Position numbers and translations under genes: made by a program. The notes under the pieces were generated by a model, which made no database searches, was not told the origin of the DNA, and worked only from the letters and a program-made list of their open reading frames with translations. From Peptoniphilus sp. GNH (lineage in GTDB: Bacteria; Bacillota; Clostridia; Tissierellales; Peptoniphilaceae): a stretch of DNA of 64,000 bases. Positions 44,440 to 53,100 of this stretch are shown in pieces. The stretch spans positions 706,979-770,978 of the forward strand of contig CP089931.1 in the NCBI GenBank assembly GCA_021307325.1. Reading direction: 5' to 3'. Every line of letters starts with the position of its first letter. Position 1 is the stretch's first letter.

Positions 44440-45191
44440 GACCTCACCTCCAAATCTAAAACTACAAATTCATAATCTCTTATAAGTCTTTTATATATCT
44501 GAGCCCGCTTAGAAAAAAATCTTTGAAAATCTCCATCTCTTAGCTGAATTTTGGCTCCCTTGTTTAAATTTCTAATTCTAAAATCAGAAAATCCCAGATC
44601 TCTCATGAAATCCTCTGCACTCTCCGTCCTCTTTAGGTCATCTCTATCTATCTTTTTATCTATCTCCATTCTCGTTGCAAGACAAGAATAAGAGGGCTTA
44701 TCCCATGTGAAAAGCCCCGCCTCTTTTGAAAGTTCTCTTATATCATGCTTACTAAGTCCTGCCATCCTCAAAGGAGATAGAACTTTCAACTCGCTTTTGG
44801 CCTTCATCCCCGGTCTATCAGCTTCTGAGTCGGAAGCATTTGTTCCATCTATGAGTACCTTGAAGCCATCTTCTTTGGCAACTTTTAAAATTGTTCCAAA
44901 AATTTCGTGTTTACAATAATAGCACCTGTCTTTGGGATTTCTTGCTATGTCAGCATTTTCCAATACATCCATTTCTATTATCTTCATATCAGCTCCAAGC
45001 TCTTTTGAAAGTCTTTTGGCATCCTTAAGTTCAAAATCTGGTTGAAAATCGCTTTTGACATAATAGGCTCTCACTCTTATCTTGGCCTTTATTGCCATGT
45101 ATAAAAGATAGGCTGAGTCGACTCCTCCCGAAAATGCCAATGCTACACTTTTGTATTCTTCAAAAAATTTTTCTAAATTCAATCTATACAC
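44436..45191 (-). CDS. larE: ATP-dependent sulfur transferase LarE
   Basis: This 251-aa PP-loop enzyme adds sulfur to the two carboxylates of the pincer nucleotide. The pyrophosphatase loop is FSGGVDS at 20-26. Three cysteines stand out: Cys90 and Cys93 in DRCYYCK, and Cys170 in PSYSCLATR, the place of the sacrificial cysteine in the Lactobacillus enzyme. The three-cysteine type is reported to hold a 4Fe-4S cluster and to act catalytically instead of destroying its own cysteine, so this one may be of that kind. It overlaps larB and follows the DUF3842 gene by 15 bases. Confidence 0.94.
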   Translation of the reverse strand: MYRLNLEKFFEEYKSVALAFSGGVDSAYLLYMAIKAKIRVRAYYVKSDFQPDFELKDAKRLSKELGADMKIIEMDVLENADIARNPKDRCYYCKHEIFGTILKVAKEDGFKVLIDGTNASDSEADRPGMKAKSELKVLSPLRMAGLSKHDIRELSKEAGLFTWDKPSYSCLATRMEIDKKIDRDDLKRTESAEDFMRDLGFSDFRIRNLNKGAKIQLRDGDFQRFFSKRAQIYKRLIRDYEFVVLDLEVRS

Positions 45192-45206
45192 CTATAAAAT
45201 TTGTTA

Positions 45207-45611
45207 TTATATGGACTTTTCCACTTCCTTGACTGCCAAGTCTATAAGGGTCTTCATTGAATAGTCATTGATTCCTACGATTACATTGTCATCATGCAAA
45301 AACGGAATGAGAACACGTTTTGCTCTTGATATGCCAACAGCTTCTGCCATCTTGGCAGTGATCTCTCCATATAAGGAATTTGTAAGCAAAATTCCTATGG
45401 GTCCAACTATGACATCTGCCCTTGCCGCATTTACAACGACAGCATTTTCTCCAGTCGCTCCAAAATCTGCCCCAGCTTTTAACATATTTCCTGTGGCCGT
45501 TGAGTTTGTGCCGACAGCAATTATTTTCACATCTTCATGTACTTGCTTGATGGCTTGTATAAGTTGTCTTCCTACTCCTCCGCCTTGGGCGTCTATAACC
45601 AAAATATTCAT
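45207..45611 (-). CDS. DUF3842 family protein heading the lar operon
   Basis: This 134-aa cytosolic protein begins with a Rossmann-like nucleotide-binding segment, ILVIDAQGGGVGRQLIQAIK. AVGTNSTATGNMLKAGAD, DVIVGPIGILLTNSLYGEITAKMAEA and the C-terminal HDDNVIVGI are family-typical. DUF3842 has no assigned function. It lies 15 bases before larE in the same direction, so a part in nickel-pincer cofactor synthesis or its control is a reasonable inference. No lactate racemase (larA) or other nickel-pincer enzyme is in this window. Confidence 0.85.
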   Translation of the reverse strand: MNILVIDAQGGGVGRQLIQAIKQVHEDVKIIAVGTNSTATGNMLKAGADFGATGENAVVVNAARADVIVGPIGILLTNSLYGEITAKMAEAVGISRAKRVLIPFLHDDNVIVGINDYSMKTLIDLAVKEVEKSI

Positions 45612-45703
45612 ACTTCACTCCATAATTATTATTAAAGATAATTATATCATGTTGCCACATTTTTTAAAAAATCATCATTTCAAAAATGCCAAATCGCCAG
45701 CAA

Positions 45704-45736
45704 TAAAAAAATCAGACTCTGAGTCTGATCAAATTT
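45704..45736 (-). terminator. Terminator of the 39-aa protein gene
   Basis: ATCAGACT/AGTCTGAT with a 3-base loop, followed on the minus strand by seven T. It separates the small gene from the lar operon. Confidence 0.8.
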
Positions 45737-45762
45737 TATAAAATTATTAACTTGATATGAGC

Positions 45763-45882
45763 TTAGTGTTCAGCTAAATGTCTAAAACTTTTTGTCTTAC
45801 CTTGACTTGCTTTAACTGGGGCAAAAGCTGTCAAAAGTAAGGCCACCATTAAAAATTCTAAAACTATAAAAAAATACAACAT
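45763..45882 (-). CDS. Small hydrophobic protein (39 aa)
   Basis: The ATG at 45882 follows a near-perfect AGGAGGAAAG ribosome site. The frame reads MLYFFIVLEFLMVALLLTAF, APVKASQGK, then TKSFRHLAEH. One transmembrane helix spans about residues 3-21 and the positively charged tail is probably inside the cell. A strong promoter lies upstream and a terminator downstream, so it is an independent transcription unit between engB and the lar operon. I know no family for it. Size and layout recall small regulatory membrane proteins or type I toxins, but no antisense RNA was found. Confidence 0.7.
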   Translation of the reverse strand: MLYFFIVLEFLMVALLLTAFAPVKASQGKTKSFRHLAEH

Positions 45883-46030
45883 AAACTTTCCTCCTATAAT
45901 AATACCCGCACCATCTTTGCACTATTTTTTTATTTGGATTTTTGATTTTATAAATTTTACATTTTTATTAGCTTTAAAAAACTTATACAAGTCTGTATAT
46001 CCAAGCTTTATATTGTATAGTGTTTCTTAT

Positions 46031-46082
46031 TGCACTTATAATTATATATCTTGCACTGTGAATGTCAAGTGCAAAAAGTGCA
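46031..46082. repeat. Four TGCACT/AGTGCA elements around a promoter
   Basis: TGCACTT at 46031-46037, TTGCACT at 46051-46057, AAGTGCA at 46067-46073 and AAGTGCA at 46076-46082. Two copies are in each orientation, spread across the promoter of the 39-aa protein gene, as expected for a regulator binding cooperatively. Confidence 0.65.
46041..46068 (-). promoter_or_regulatory. Promoter of the 39-aa protein gene
   Basis: -35 TTGACA (46068-46063), a 16-base spacer and -10 TATAAT (46046-46041), all consensus. The leader to the ATG is about 150 nt and contains an imperfect ACTATACAA/TTGTATAAGT hairpin. Confidence 0.85.
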
Positions 46083-46175
46083 TTTTGTAAAATTTTTTTG
46101 CCCCAATTCAAATTTTCTAGTAATTGTTTCATTTTAGTCTTTGAAATAATTTGATTTAAAAAATCCAACTAGCAA

Positions 46176-46211
46176 AATAAAAAAGACCATGAGTTAACTC
46201 ATAGTCTTTCT
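46176..46211 (-). terminator. Terminator of the tig-clp-lon-engB block
   Basis: Minus-strand stem AAGACTATGAG/CTCATGGTCTT with a TTAA loop, followed by six T, 20 bases after engB. Confidence 0.88.
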
Positions 46212-46231
46212 TGTATAAGTTTTCAGTTTTT

Positions 46232-46828
46232 TTAATTTTCATAGTGTCTTATTATGTCTTCGAGTACGCTCCATACATATGAAACCTGGTCTCTTTTTTC
46301 TGATGAAAATGGAATCACCATTTCTTTATTTTCAACTCTCAAACTTTTTCTTATGATATCAAGGTGCTTGTTCACTTGTCCCTTGGATATTTTATCTGCC
46401 TTTGTTGCAAGTACGAGTCCAGAAAATCCAGATTCATTTAAGGCTTCATAGGTCTGTTTGTCTAGCTCCGTTGGCTCATGACGAATATCTACAAGAAGAA
46501 TTATTTCCAAGAGGGATTCCCTATTTTCTATATATTCGTTTATTATGTCTGCCCAAGTGTCCCTTTCCGACTTGGAAACTTTGGCATATCCATACCCTGG
46601 CAAGTCAACTAGTCTCAAGCTATTATTTATATTGTAAAAATTTACTGTCCTTGTTTTTCCTGGTGTCGAAGAAGTCCTGGCTAGATTTTTTCTTTTAAGC
46701 ATGGCATTTATAAAAGATGACTTGCCAACATTAGATCTGCCAGCAAGGGCAAACTCTGGAAGATTGTCTGGCGGATAATTTTTTTTAGATACTGCTATTC
46801 TTTCAATGTCTGCACTTTTTATAATCAT
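46232..46828 (-). CDS. engB: Ribosome biogenesis GTPase EngB (YsxC/YihA)
   Basis: This 198-aa GTPase assists assembly of the large ribosomal subunit. G1 is GRSNVGKSSF near residue 31, G3 is DLPGYG, and G4 is TKADK, with the DIRHEPTELD element between. The N-terminal Leu-Pro-Glu-Phe-Ala stretch before G1 is family-typical. It overlaps the lon stop codon by 4 bases, the usual lon-engB order in Firmicutes. Confidence 0.96.
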   Translation of the reverse strand: MIIKSADIERIAVSKKNYPPDNLPEFALAGRSNVGKSSFINAMLKRKNLARTSSTPGKTRTVNFYNINNSLRLVDLPGYGYAKVSKSERDTWADIINEYIENRESLLEIILLVDIRHEPTELDKQTYEALNESGFSGLVLATKADKISKGQVNKHLDIIRKSLRVENKEMVIPFSSEKRDQVSYVWSVLEDIIRHYEN

Positions 46829-49149
46829 TTCTTCTCCTTCAGGGCAACTTGTAGAATTTGATCTATATCATCTACAAGAACTATGCAAAGGTCTTTTATG
46901 GAGTCCTCTTCTATTTCCTTTAGGTCTTTTTCATTTTGGGCTGGTATAAACACTTTTTTTATGCCCATCCTAGATGCCGCTAAAAGCTTTTCTTTGAGTC
47001 CGCCTATTGGCAATACCCTTCCTCTAAGTGTAATTTCTCCTGTCATGGCAACAAATCTGTCAACTGGTCTACCAGTTAGGGCTGAGCATAGAGCAGTTGC
47101 TATGGTAACTCCAGCAGAAGGCCCATCTTTTGGCACAGCTCCTTCCGGCACGTGGATATGGATATCTATGTGCTTTCTAAAGTCTGGGTTTAGTCCATAT
47201 TTTTTCGCATTAGATGCCAAATAGGACATGGCTGCCATGGCAGACTCTTTCATTACATTGCCAAGAGAACCTGTTAAGATTAAATTTCCCTTGCCTTCCA
47301 TGCTTGTAACTTCTATTGCAAGACTTGTTCCTCCGACTTGTGTCCACGCTAAACCATTTACAAGCCCAACTTGGTCCTTGCCCTCTAGGTCTTCTATTCT
47401 AAATTTTGCAGATCCCAGATAATCTTTTAGATTTTTTATGGTCACATTTACCTTTTCTTTTTTGCCTTCCACAATTTCAAGCGCTGCCTTTCTAGCTATC
47501 TTGGATATTTGTTTTTCCAAGGCTCTGACACCAGCTTCTCTGGTGTAATAGTCGATTATAGCTTTTATGGCTCCCTTGGATATTGAAAGGTCTTTTTGCT
47601 TTAAGCCTGCTTCTTTTATATTTTTAGAGAGTAGATACTTGTTGGCTATTTCAAACTTTTCTTTAGCAGTATAGCCTCCAAGGCTTATTATCTCCATTCT
47701 GTCCCTCAAAGGCAGAGGAATAGTGGCTATATTATTTGCAGTAGTTATAAAAAATACCTTGGATAAATCAAATGGCAAGTCCAAATAGTGATCTGTAAAG
47801 GTCTTATTTTGTTCCGGATCTAAAACTTCCAGAAGTCCAGCAGCTGGATCTCCTCTATAATCTGATCCCACCTTGTCTATCTCATCTAAAAGAAAGACCG
47901 GATTGTTATTCTTAGCTTTTTTTATAAGCGATATAATTCGTCCAGGCATAGCTCCTACATAAGTTCTCCTATGCCCTCTTATCTCGGCCTCATCTCTAAC
48001 TCCACCAAGGCTCATACGAACAAATTCCTTGTCCAAGGCTCTTGCAATTGATGATGCTATGGAAGTCTTGCCGACTCCGGGAGGGCCGAGCAAGCATAAA
48101 ATTGTAGATGTAGGCTCCTTGCTCAGTTTTCTTACAGCTATAAACTCTAGAATCCTCTCCTTGACTTCCTTTAGTCCATAGTGATCCTGATCTAGAACCC
48201 TTCTTGCCTTTTTAATGTCTATGCTTTCATCCGAAGATTCTAGCCAAGGTAGGTCTACTATCCAATCTAAATAGTTTACAAGGACTGTGTACTCTGGAGA
48301 TGCCGCATTTATATCTTTTAATTTTTCGACTTCTTTTAGGGCCTTTTCTTTTACTTCTTGGGGAAGTTTTTTGGTTTCCAATTTATCTAAATAAGAAGCG
48401 ACCACACTGGTTTCGCTATCTCCAAGCTCCTTATGAATGACCTTAATTTGCTCTCTTAGATAATAGTCCTTTTGCACCTTATTCATATTGGCTTGGACTT
48501 TTTCGTCTATATTTTTTTCAATCCCTAGCACTTCTATTTCTTTTTGTAAGACTTCGTGAAGCTTGACCATCCTGTCATATACATCTACTATCTCTAAAAG
48601 CTTTTGACAATCTTCCAAATCAAGACTTAAATAACCAGAAATTGTATCCACAAAAGAAGCATAAGAGGACTCATCCAAAACACTTTGCAAAAAGCCCGGC
48701 ATAAGTTTACTGTTTAAGTCTTGATAAATTCTCAAATCTTCTTCTAGTAATCTTTTTGCCGCCTGAAGATTTTTTGAGTCTTCCTTATCATCTTCTATGA
48801 AAATTTCTATCTCACCAAAAAAATAATTATCTTTTGGGAGAATTTTATTTATCCTAGCCCTATGAATCCCCTCTACAAGAACCCTTATATAGCCTGCTGG
48901 CAATTTCACAATTTGTTTTATTTTGGCAACAGTTCCATACTCTTCCAAGTCGTCAACACTTGGCTCTAAAATATTCATATCTTTTTGACCAGACAAAAAC
49001 ACTAGGGATTCTTCTTGCATTTCTGCATTTTCTATTGCAGCTATTGTTTTAGACCTACCCGCATCAAAGTGGGTTACGGTATTTGGAAAGACTAGCAAAT
49101 CTCTTAGGGCTATGATTGGTAGTTTCTTTAATTCTCTATTTTCTATCAT
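46825..49149 (-). CDS. lon: ATP-dependent protease Lon
   Basis: This 774-aa cytosolic protease unfolds and degrades damaged and regulatory proteins. It has an N-terminal substrate domain (1-200), an AAA+ module with GPPGVGKT (Walker A) and VFLLDEIDKV (Walker B), and a C-terminal serine-lysine protease with PKDGPSAG (catalytic Ser) and GGLKEKLLAA (catalytic Lys). The ATG at 49149 is preferred over an adjacent TTG; AGAGGAATG lies upstream. A terminator-like hairpin in the 50-base gap after clpX suggests lower or separate expression from clpX. Confidence 0.97.
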   Translation of the reverse strand: MIENRELKKLPIIALRDLLVFPNTVTHFDAGRSKTIAAIENAEMQEESLVFLSGQKDMNILEPSVDDLEEYGTVAKIKQIVKLPAGYIRVLVEGIHRARINKILPKDNYFFGEIEIFIEDDKEDSKNLQAAKRLLEEDLRIYQDLNSKLMPGFLQSVLDESSYASFVDTISGYLSLDLEDCQKLLEIVDVYDRMVKLHEVLQKEIEVLGIEKNIDEKVQANMNKVQKDYYLREQIKVIHKELGDSETSVVASYLDKLETKKLPQEVKEKALKEVEKLKDINAASPEYTVLVNYLDWIVDLPWLESSDESIDIKKARRVLDQDHYGLKEVKERILEFIAVRKLSKEPTSTILCLLGPPGVGKTSIASSIARALDKEFVRMSLGGVRDEAEIRGHRRTYVGAMPGRIISLIKKAKNNNPVFLLDEIDKVGSDYRGDPAAGLLEVLDPEQNKTFTDHYLDLPFDLSKVFFITTANNIATIPLPLRDRMEIISLGGYTAKEKFEIANKYLLSKNIKEAGLKQKDLSISKGAIKAIIDYYTREAGVRALEKQISKIARKAALEIVEGKKEKVNVTIKNLKDYLGSAKFRIEDLEGKDQVGLVNGLAWTQVGGTSLAIEVTSMEGKGNLILTGSLGNVMKESAMAAMSYLASNAKKYGLNPDFRKHIDIHIHVPEGAVPKDGPSAGVTIATALCSALTGRPVDRFVAMTGEITLRGRVLPIGGLKEKLLAASRMGIKKVFIPAQNEKDLKEIEEDSIKDLCIVLVDDIDQILQVALKEKK

Positions 49150-49164
49150 CAAGCATTCCTCTTT

Positions 49165-49194
49165 AAAAAATATAGGCCCACAAGGTGAGCCTAT
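49165..49194 (-). terminator. Internal terminator/attenuator between clpX and lon
   Basis: Minus-strand ATAGGCTCAC/GTGGGCCTAT, a 10-bp stem with one G-T pair and a 3-base loop, is followed by ATTTTTT. It lies between clpX and lon, which are transcribed in the same direction. Confidence 0.75.
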
Positions 49195-49204
49195 CCTTAT
49201 TTTC

Positions 49205-50440
49205 TTAAATTTTAGGACTTTTAATCTCCTTTTTAACTAGAATCGGTGATTGTGTTTTATCAACTGCCGCCTTAGTTATTATAACTTTTTCTATGTCATC
49301 TCTAGATGGTATCTCAAACATCAAATCCATCATTGTGTCCTCAATTATACCCCTAAGACCCCTGGCTCCAGATTTTTTTAGAAGTGCCTTTTTGGCAATT
49401 TCTTCAAGGGCATCAGCTTCAAATTGAAGTTGCACTCCGTCAAGCTTCAAAAGATACTCATACTGACTTATTAGAGCGTTCTTGGACTCAGTCAATATTT
49501 GAACTAGAGCCTTTTCATCAAGCTCTTCCAAGGTAACTGTCACAGGCAATCTTCCAATGAATTCCGGTATCAGACCATACTTAATTAGGTCTTCGGTCTG
49601 AACTTGATTTAAAATTGCACCTATGTTCTTTTTATTCTTGGATAAGTCTTGATTAAATCCTATGGATTTTTTGCCAATCCTTTGTTCTATAATCTTCTCA
49701 ATTCCTTCAAATGCTCCACCGACTATAAACAATATATTGGTAGTATCCACTTGGATAAATTCTTGGCTTGGATGTTTTCTTCCACCTTGGGGTGGGACAT
49801 TTGCGACGCTTCCCTCTATTATTTTCAAGAGAGCTTGTTGGACTCCTTCGCCAGAAACGTCCCTTGTAATTGATACATTTTCAGATTTTCTAGCAATTTT
49901 GTCAATTTCATCAATATAAATTATCCCTTTTTCTGCCGCTTCAACATTGTAGTCTGAAGCTTGAAGAAGTTTTAAAATTATATTTTCAACATCCTCTCCA
50001 ACATAGCCCGCCTCAGTTAGCGACGTGGCATCAGCAATTGCAAAAGGTACATCTAGAATCTTTGCCATAGTTTGTGCAAGCAAAGTCTTACCAGATCCTG
50101 TTGGACCTATCAAGAGAATATTCGACTTTGAAAGCTCTGGACCATCTTGCCCATTTAGTGAATTTATTCTCTTGTAGTGGTTGTAAACCGCAACAGCCAA
50201 GGCTCTTTTGGCATCTTCTTGTTTTATTACATAATCATCTAAGACTTTTTTTATTTCGGCTGGTTTGGGAAGATTCATATCCATCTTGGGACTGTTCATT
50301 TCCTTTTCAGCTCTTAACATTTGCTCGCAAAGATCAATACACTCATTGCAAATGTAGACATTGGGACCCACAATCAATTTCTCAACTTGATCCTTAGTTT
50401 TGCCACAGAAAGAGCATCTTAAGTTTTTATCTTCTGTCAT
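49205..50440 (-). CDS. clpX: ClpX unfoldase, ATPase subunit of ClpXP
   Basis: This 411-aa AAA+ protein recognises and unfolds substrates, including tmRNA-tagged proteins, and feeds them to ClpP. The N-terminal zinc domain has four cysteines (CSFCGK, then CNECIDLC). [13 protein letters not shown] is Walker [12 protein letters not shown] Walker B and GYVGED a pore loop. KKSIGF is the IGF loop that docks on ClpP, and SGARGLRGI is sensor II. It lies 1 base after clpP, so the two are co-translated. Confidence 0.97.
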   Translation of the reverse strand: MTEDKNLRCSFCGKTKDQVEKLIVGPNVYICNECIDLCEQMLRAEKEMNSPKMDMNLPKPAEIKKVLDDYVIKQEDAKRALAVAVYNHYKRINSLNGQDGPELSKSNILLIGPTGSGKTLLAQTMAKILDVPFAIADATSLTEAGYVGEDVENIILKLLQASDYNVEAAEKGIIYIDEIDKIARKSENVSITRDVSGEGVQQALLKIIEGSVANVPPQGGRKHPSQEFIQVDTTNILFIVGGAFEGIEKIIEQRIGKKSIGFNQDLSKNKKNIGAILNQVQTEDLIKYGLIPEFIGRLPVTVTLEELDEKALVQILTESKNALISQYEYLLKLDGVQLQFEADALEEIAKKALLKKSGARGLRGIIEDTMMDLMFEIPSRDDIEKVIITKAAVDKTQSPILVKKEIKSPKI

Positions 50441-50441
50441 T

Positions 50442-51029
50442 TCAACCTTCCCTAGTCTCTATTACCTTATCTACAATACCATAGTCCATGGCTTCTTTTG
50501 CAGATAAAAAGTAGTCTCTATCCGTATCTTTTTCAACTTTTTTGAGATCTTGACCAGTTCTTTCAGAAATTATTTTATTTAATCTCTTTCTAATCTCTAT
50601 AATTTTTTCAGCGTGAATCATGATATCACTAGCTTGACCAGATGCGCCACCTAGGGGTTGGTGAATCATTATCTCAGAATTTGGAAGAGCAAATCTCTTG
50701 CCCTTCGTACCTGAAAGCAAAAGCATGGCTCCCATTGATGCAGCCATACCCACACAAATTGTAGATACATCGCACTTTATATACTGCATGGTGTCATAAA
50801 TTGCAAATCCCGCCGACACAGATCCTCCAGGTGAATTTATATAAACTTGGATATCCTTGTCCGGATCTTCAGACTCTAAAAATAAGAGTTGAGCAACTAC
50901 AAGATCTGCCATGACGTCATTAACTTCGCCTGTTAAAAATATTATTCTATCTTTGAGAAGTCTTGAATAAATGTCATATGACCTCTCTCCTCTACTAGTT
51001 TGTTCTATGACCATTGGCACCAAAGCCAT
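50442..51029 (-). CDS. clpP: ATP-dependent Clp protease proteolytic subunit
   Basis: This 195-aa serine peptidase forms the double-ring chamber of ClpXP. The catalytic triad is visible: Ser in [11 protein letters not shown], His in [13 protein letters not shown] and Asp in [12 protein letters not shown]. Full length with the usual short propeptide. It lies 23 bases after tig, completing the conserved tig-clpP-clpX-lon order. Confidence 0.98.
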   Translation of the reverse strand: MALVPMVIEQTSRGERSYDIYSRLLKDRIIFLTGEVNDVMADLVVAQLLFLESEDPDKDIQVYINSPGGSVSAGFAIYDTMQYIKCDVSTICVGMAASMGAMLLLSGTKGKRFALPNSEIMIHQPLGGASGQASDIMIHAEKIIEIRKRLNKIISERTGQDLKKVEKDTDRDYFLSAKEAMDYGIVDKVIETREG

Positions 51030-51052
51030 TTAATCACACCCTTTCGGGACTC

Positions 51053-52432
51053 TTAGTCCTCTTTTTCCTCTTTAACTTTTTCCTCTTTTTCTTTTTTTAC
51101 TTTCTTTGTCTTTTTGGCTTTCTTTTCTTCTTTAGCTTCTATGAATTTTGCATTTTCAACAAGCAATTTAACAGCTTTTTTGAAAGCAATATCCTTCTTG
51201 AGACCTTCTACATCGCCCTTTAAAATCATGTCAACAAAATCTTTTTGGCGTTTTTCGTCTCCATCTGCATATTTTTTAGCCATTTCTTCAGCTTCAGCCT
51301 TTACTTCATCTTCTGAAACTTCAATTTTTTCTTGGCGGCGAACTGCTTCTATTGCAAGTCTAGCCTTAACTGTTGATACAGCTTGTGGGCGTCTTTCTTT
51401 CTTGAAATCTTCAAGTGATGAACCAAGCATCTTCAAGTAATTGTCAAAAGTCATGCCTTGCATTTGCAAAGATCTGTTGTAATTTTCGATTTCAGATTCC
51501 AATACAGTATTTATCATAGCTTCAGGAATATCATCGCTTACTTGTTCTATAAGTTTTTCAACAACCTTGTTTTCTCTCTCAACTTCTGCTCTTTGGGCAA
51601 ACTCTTCTTCTTTTTTGCTTTTCAAATCTTTTTTATATTCTTCAAGCGTATCAAAATCTGAAATATCCTTTATAAATTCATCATCAAGCTCTGGCAACTC
51701 TTCAAAAGATATTGAATTTAATTTTATCTTGAAAGTAGCAGGCTTTCCTGCCAAATCTTTTTGGTGATATTGCTCAGGGAAGGTCACTTCGATTTCAAAT
51801 TCATCTCCAGGATTTTTGCCAACTATTTGATCTTCAAAACCTTCTATAAAAGTCTTGGAACCGAGTTCAAGATCTTGATTTTCTCCCTTGCCGCCTTCAA
51901 AAGCCTTGCCATCTACAAAGCCTTCAAAATCTATATTTACTCTATCGCCTAACTTTGCAGCTCTGTCATCCACATTTATTATTCTGGCATTCTTTCTTCT
52001 TTCATTTTCTACAAGAGAATCCAAAAGTTCATCTGTAACTTCAAATTTTACATCTTCAACTTCTAGACCAAGATAATCTTTGACTTCAACCTCAGGTTCA
52101 ACTTCAACTTTAAATTCACATGGCAAATCACCATTTTCAGATTTTTCCTTGAAGTCCACATCTGGCATGGCAATAGGTTTAAGGTTTAATTCCTTTATTG
52201 CAGCATCATAAAGTCCCGGCAAAATTTCATTTATTGCATCTTCTGTAAAAACATCTTTGCCATAAAGATTTTCTATCATCTTTTGAGGTACATGACCCTT
52301 ACGAAATCCAGGAATTACAAAGGACTTCTTGTTCTTTAAATATACTTGATTTTGTGCATTTCTAATTTCATCTGCAGGAATTACAAGTTCAAATGAAACA
52401 GAATTCCCTTCTTTGTTAATAAGTTTTACCAT
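51053..52432 (-). CDS. tig: Trigger factor
   Basis: This 459-aa chaperone binds ribosomes and shields new chains at the exit tunnel. The N-terminal ribosome-binding domain contains GFRKGHVPQKMIE, close to the GFRxGKxP signature. A prolyl isomerase domain follows (about 150-240, with GDRVNIDFEGFVDGKAFEGG and FEIEVTFPEQYHQKDLAGK), then a helical C-terminal domain. A tail of about 25 Lys and Glu residues extends beyond the normal end. The ATG at 52432 follows GGAGGTAG; the longer start upstream lacks a ribosome site. Confidence 0.97.
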   Translation of the reverse strand: MVKLINKEGNSVSFELVIPADEIRNAQNQVYLKNKKSFVIPGFRKGHVPQKMIENLYGKDVFTEDAINEILPGLYDAAIKELNLKPIAMPDVDFKEKSENGDLPCEFKVEVEPEVEVKDYLGLEVEDVKFEVTDELLDSLVENERRKNARIINVDDRAAKLGDRVNIDFEGFVDGKAFEGGKGENQDLELGSKTFIEGFEDQIVGKNPGDEFEIEVTFPEQYHQKDLAGKPATFKIKLNSISFEELPELDDEFIKDISDFDTLEEYKKDLKSKKEEEFAQRAEVERENKVVEKLIEQVSDDIPEAMINTVLESEIENYNRSLQMQGMTFDNYLKMLGSSLEDFKKERRPQAVSTVKARLAIEAVRRQEKIEVSEDEVKAEAEEMAKKYADGDEKRQKDFVDMILKGDVEGLKKDIAFKKAVKLLVENAKFIEAKEEKKAKKTKKVKKEKEEKVKEEKED

Positions 52433-52446
52433 TTCTACCTCCATAA

Positions 52447-52466
52447 TTAACATCACATAATGTTAA
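52447..52466. promoter_or_regulatory. Inverted repeat in the tig promoter region
   Basis: TTAACAT and ATGTTAA flank 6 bases, just after a TTGTAA-17-TAAAAT promoter-like pair on the minus strand. Its place near the transcription start would suit an operator; it does not match CtsR or CIRCE. Confidence 0.4.
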
Positions 52467-52490
52467 AATTTTATAATAGTTTTGGCTAAT

Positions 52491-52721
52491 TTACAAGCTT
52501 TTTTCTAAATTCTCATCCTTAAAAGCCCCAAACAAATTATCCAACTCTTCCTTAGTTAGAGTGATGCCCTTAGACATCTTGCTGTGATCCTCTGACCACG
52601 ACCTTATATCGTACTTGGGAGCATTCTCTCCCCACTTTACAATATTAATTTCCTTCGTCCAGGAATTTCTGTCTTTAGAAAGAATTCCTATATGCTTAAC
52701 TATTTCAAATTTTAAAGACAT
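52491..52721 (-). CDS. YdbC/PC4-like ssDNA-binding protein
   Basis: This 76-aa protein reads SLKFEIVKHIGILSKDRNSW, then WTKEINIVKWGENAPKYDIR and KGITLTKEELDNLF. This is the YdbC family, a bacterial relative of the PC4 coactivator that binds single-stranded nucleic acid as a dimer. The ATG at 52721 follows GGAGGTGTCCC; a 35-residue longer frame has no ribosome site and a hydrophobic start foreign to the family. It is transcribed separately from ferredoxin upstream and tig downstream. Its cellular role is not settled. Confidence 0.85.
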   Translation of the reverse strand: MSLKFEIVKHIGILSKDRNSWTKEINIVKWGENAPKYDIRSWSEDHSKMSKGITLTKEELDNLFGAFKDENLEKSL

Positions 52722-52804
52722 GGGACACCTCCTGCTTTGCGTACTTATAATTCTACCCCAAATTTGAAAATAATAAACCTTATAAATTCTTACAAAACGC
52801 AATA

Positions 52805-52843
52805 AAAAAAATGCCAAGCTCCCCAAAGCTTGACATTTTTTTA
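52805..52843 (-). terminator. Ferredoxin terminator
   Basis: ATGTCAAGCT/AGCTTGGCAT with a 6-base loop and eight T on the minus strand, 13 bases after the ferredoxin stop. Confidence 0.9.
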
Positions 52844-52855
52844 ATAGTTCTTAGA

Positions 52856-53026
52856 TTATTCTGCAGGTACTGCTGCGCCTGTTGGGCAAACGCCTGAGCA
52901 AGCTCCGCAATCAATACATTCGTCTGCGTTAATTTCGTAAATTGCTCCTTCTGAAATGCAATCTACTGGACATTCTGCCTTGCAAGCTCCGCAAGCTATG
53001 CAAGCGTCTGTAATTTTATGTGCCAT
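52856..53026 (-). CDS. 2[4Fe-4S] ferredoxin
   Basis: This 56-aa clostridial-type ferredoxin starts MAHKITDACIACGACKAECP and has two cluster motifs, CIACGACKAECP and CIDCGACSGVCP, eight cysteines in all. It carries electrons at low potential between fermentation enzymes and hydrogenase or flavin partners. The start follows GGAGGGAAAA. It has its own promoter and terminator, as expected for an abundant protein. Confidence 0.97.
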   Translation of the reverse strand: MAHKITDACIACGACKAECPVDCISEGAIYEINADECIDCGACSGVCPTGAAVPAE

Positions 53027-53071
53027 TGTTTTCCCTCCAAAAATATTTTTGATTGATTATCAATTAAGGCA

Positions 53072-53100
53072 AGTATAGCACAGTTTTTTTTCTTCTTCAA
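53072..53100 (-). promoter_or_regulatory. Ferredoxin promoter
   Basis: -35 TTGAAG (53100-53095), a 17-base spacer and -10 TATACT (53077-53072). Just downstream lies the small inverted repeat TTGATAATCAA. Confidence 0.7.

Noticed and set aside
52722-52826. 35-residue N-terminal extension of the YdbC-like protein
   Set aside because: Hydrophobic and foreign to the family, while GGAGGTG lies just before the internal ATG.
53058-53072. TTGATAATCAA near the ferredoxin promoter as a Fur or Fnr box
   Set aside because: Too short for Fur and the centre is 1 base rather than 4 for Fnr.
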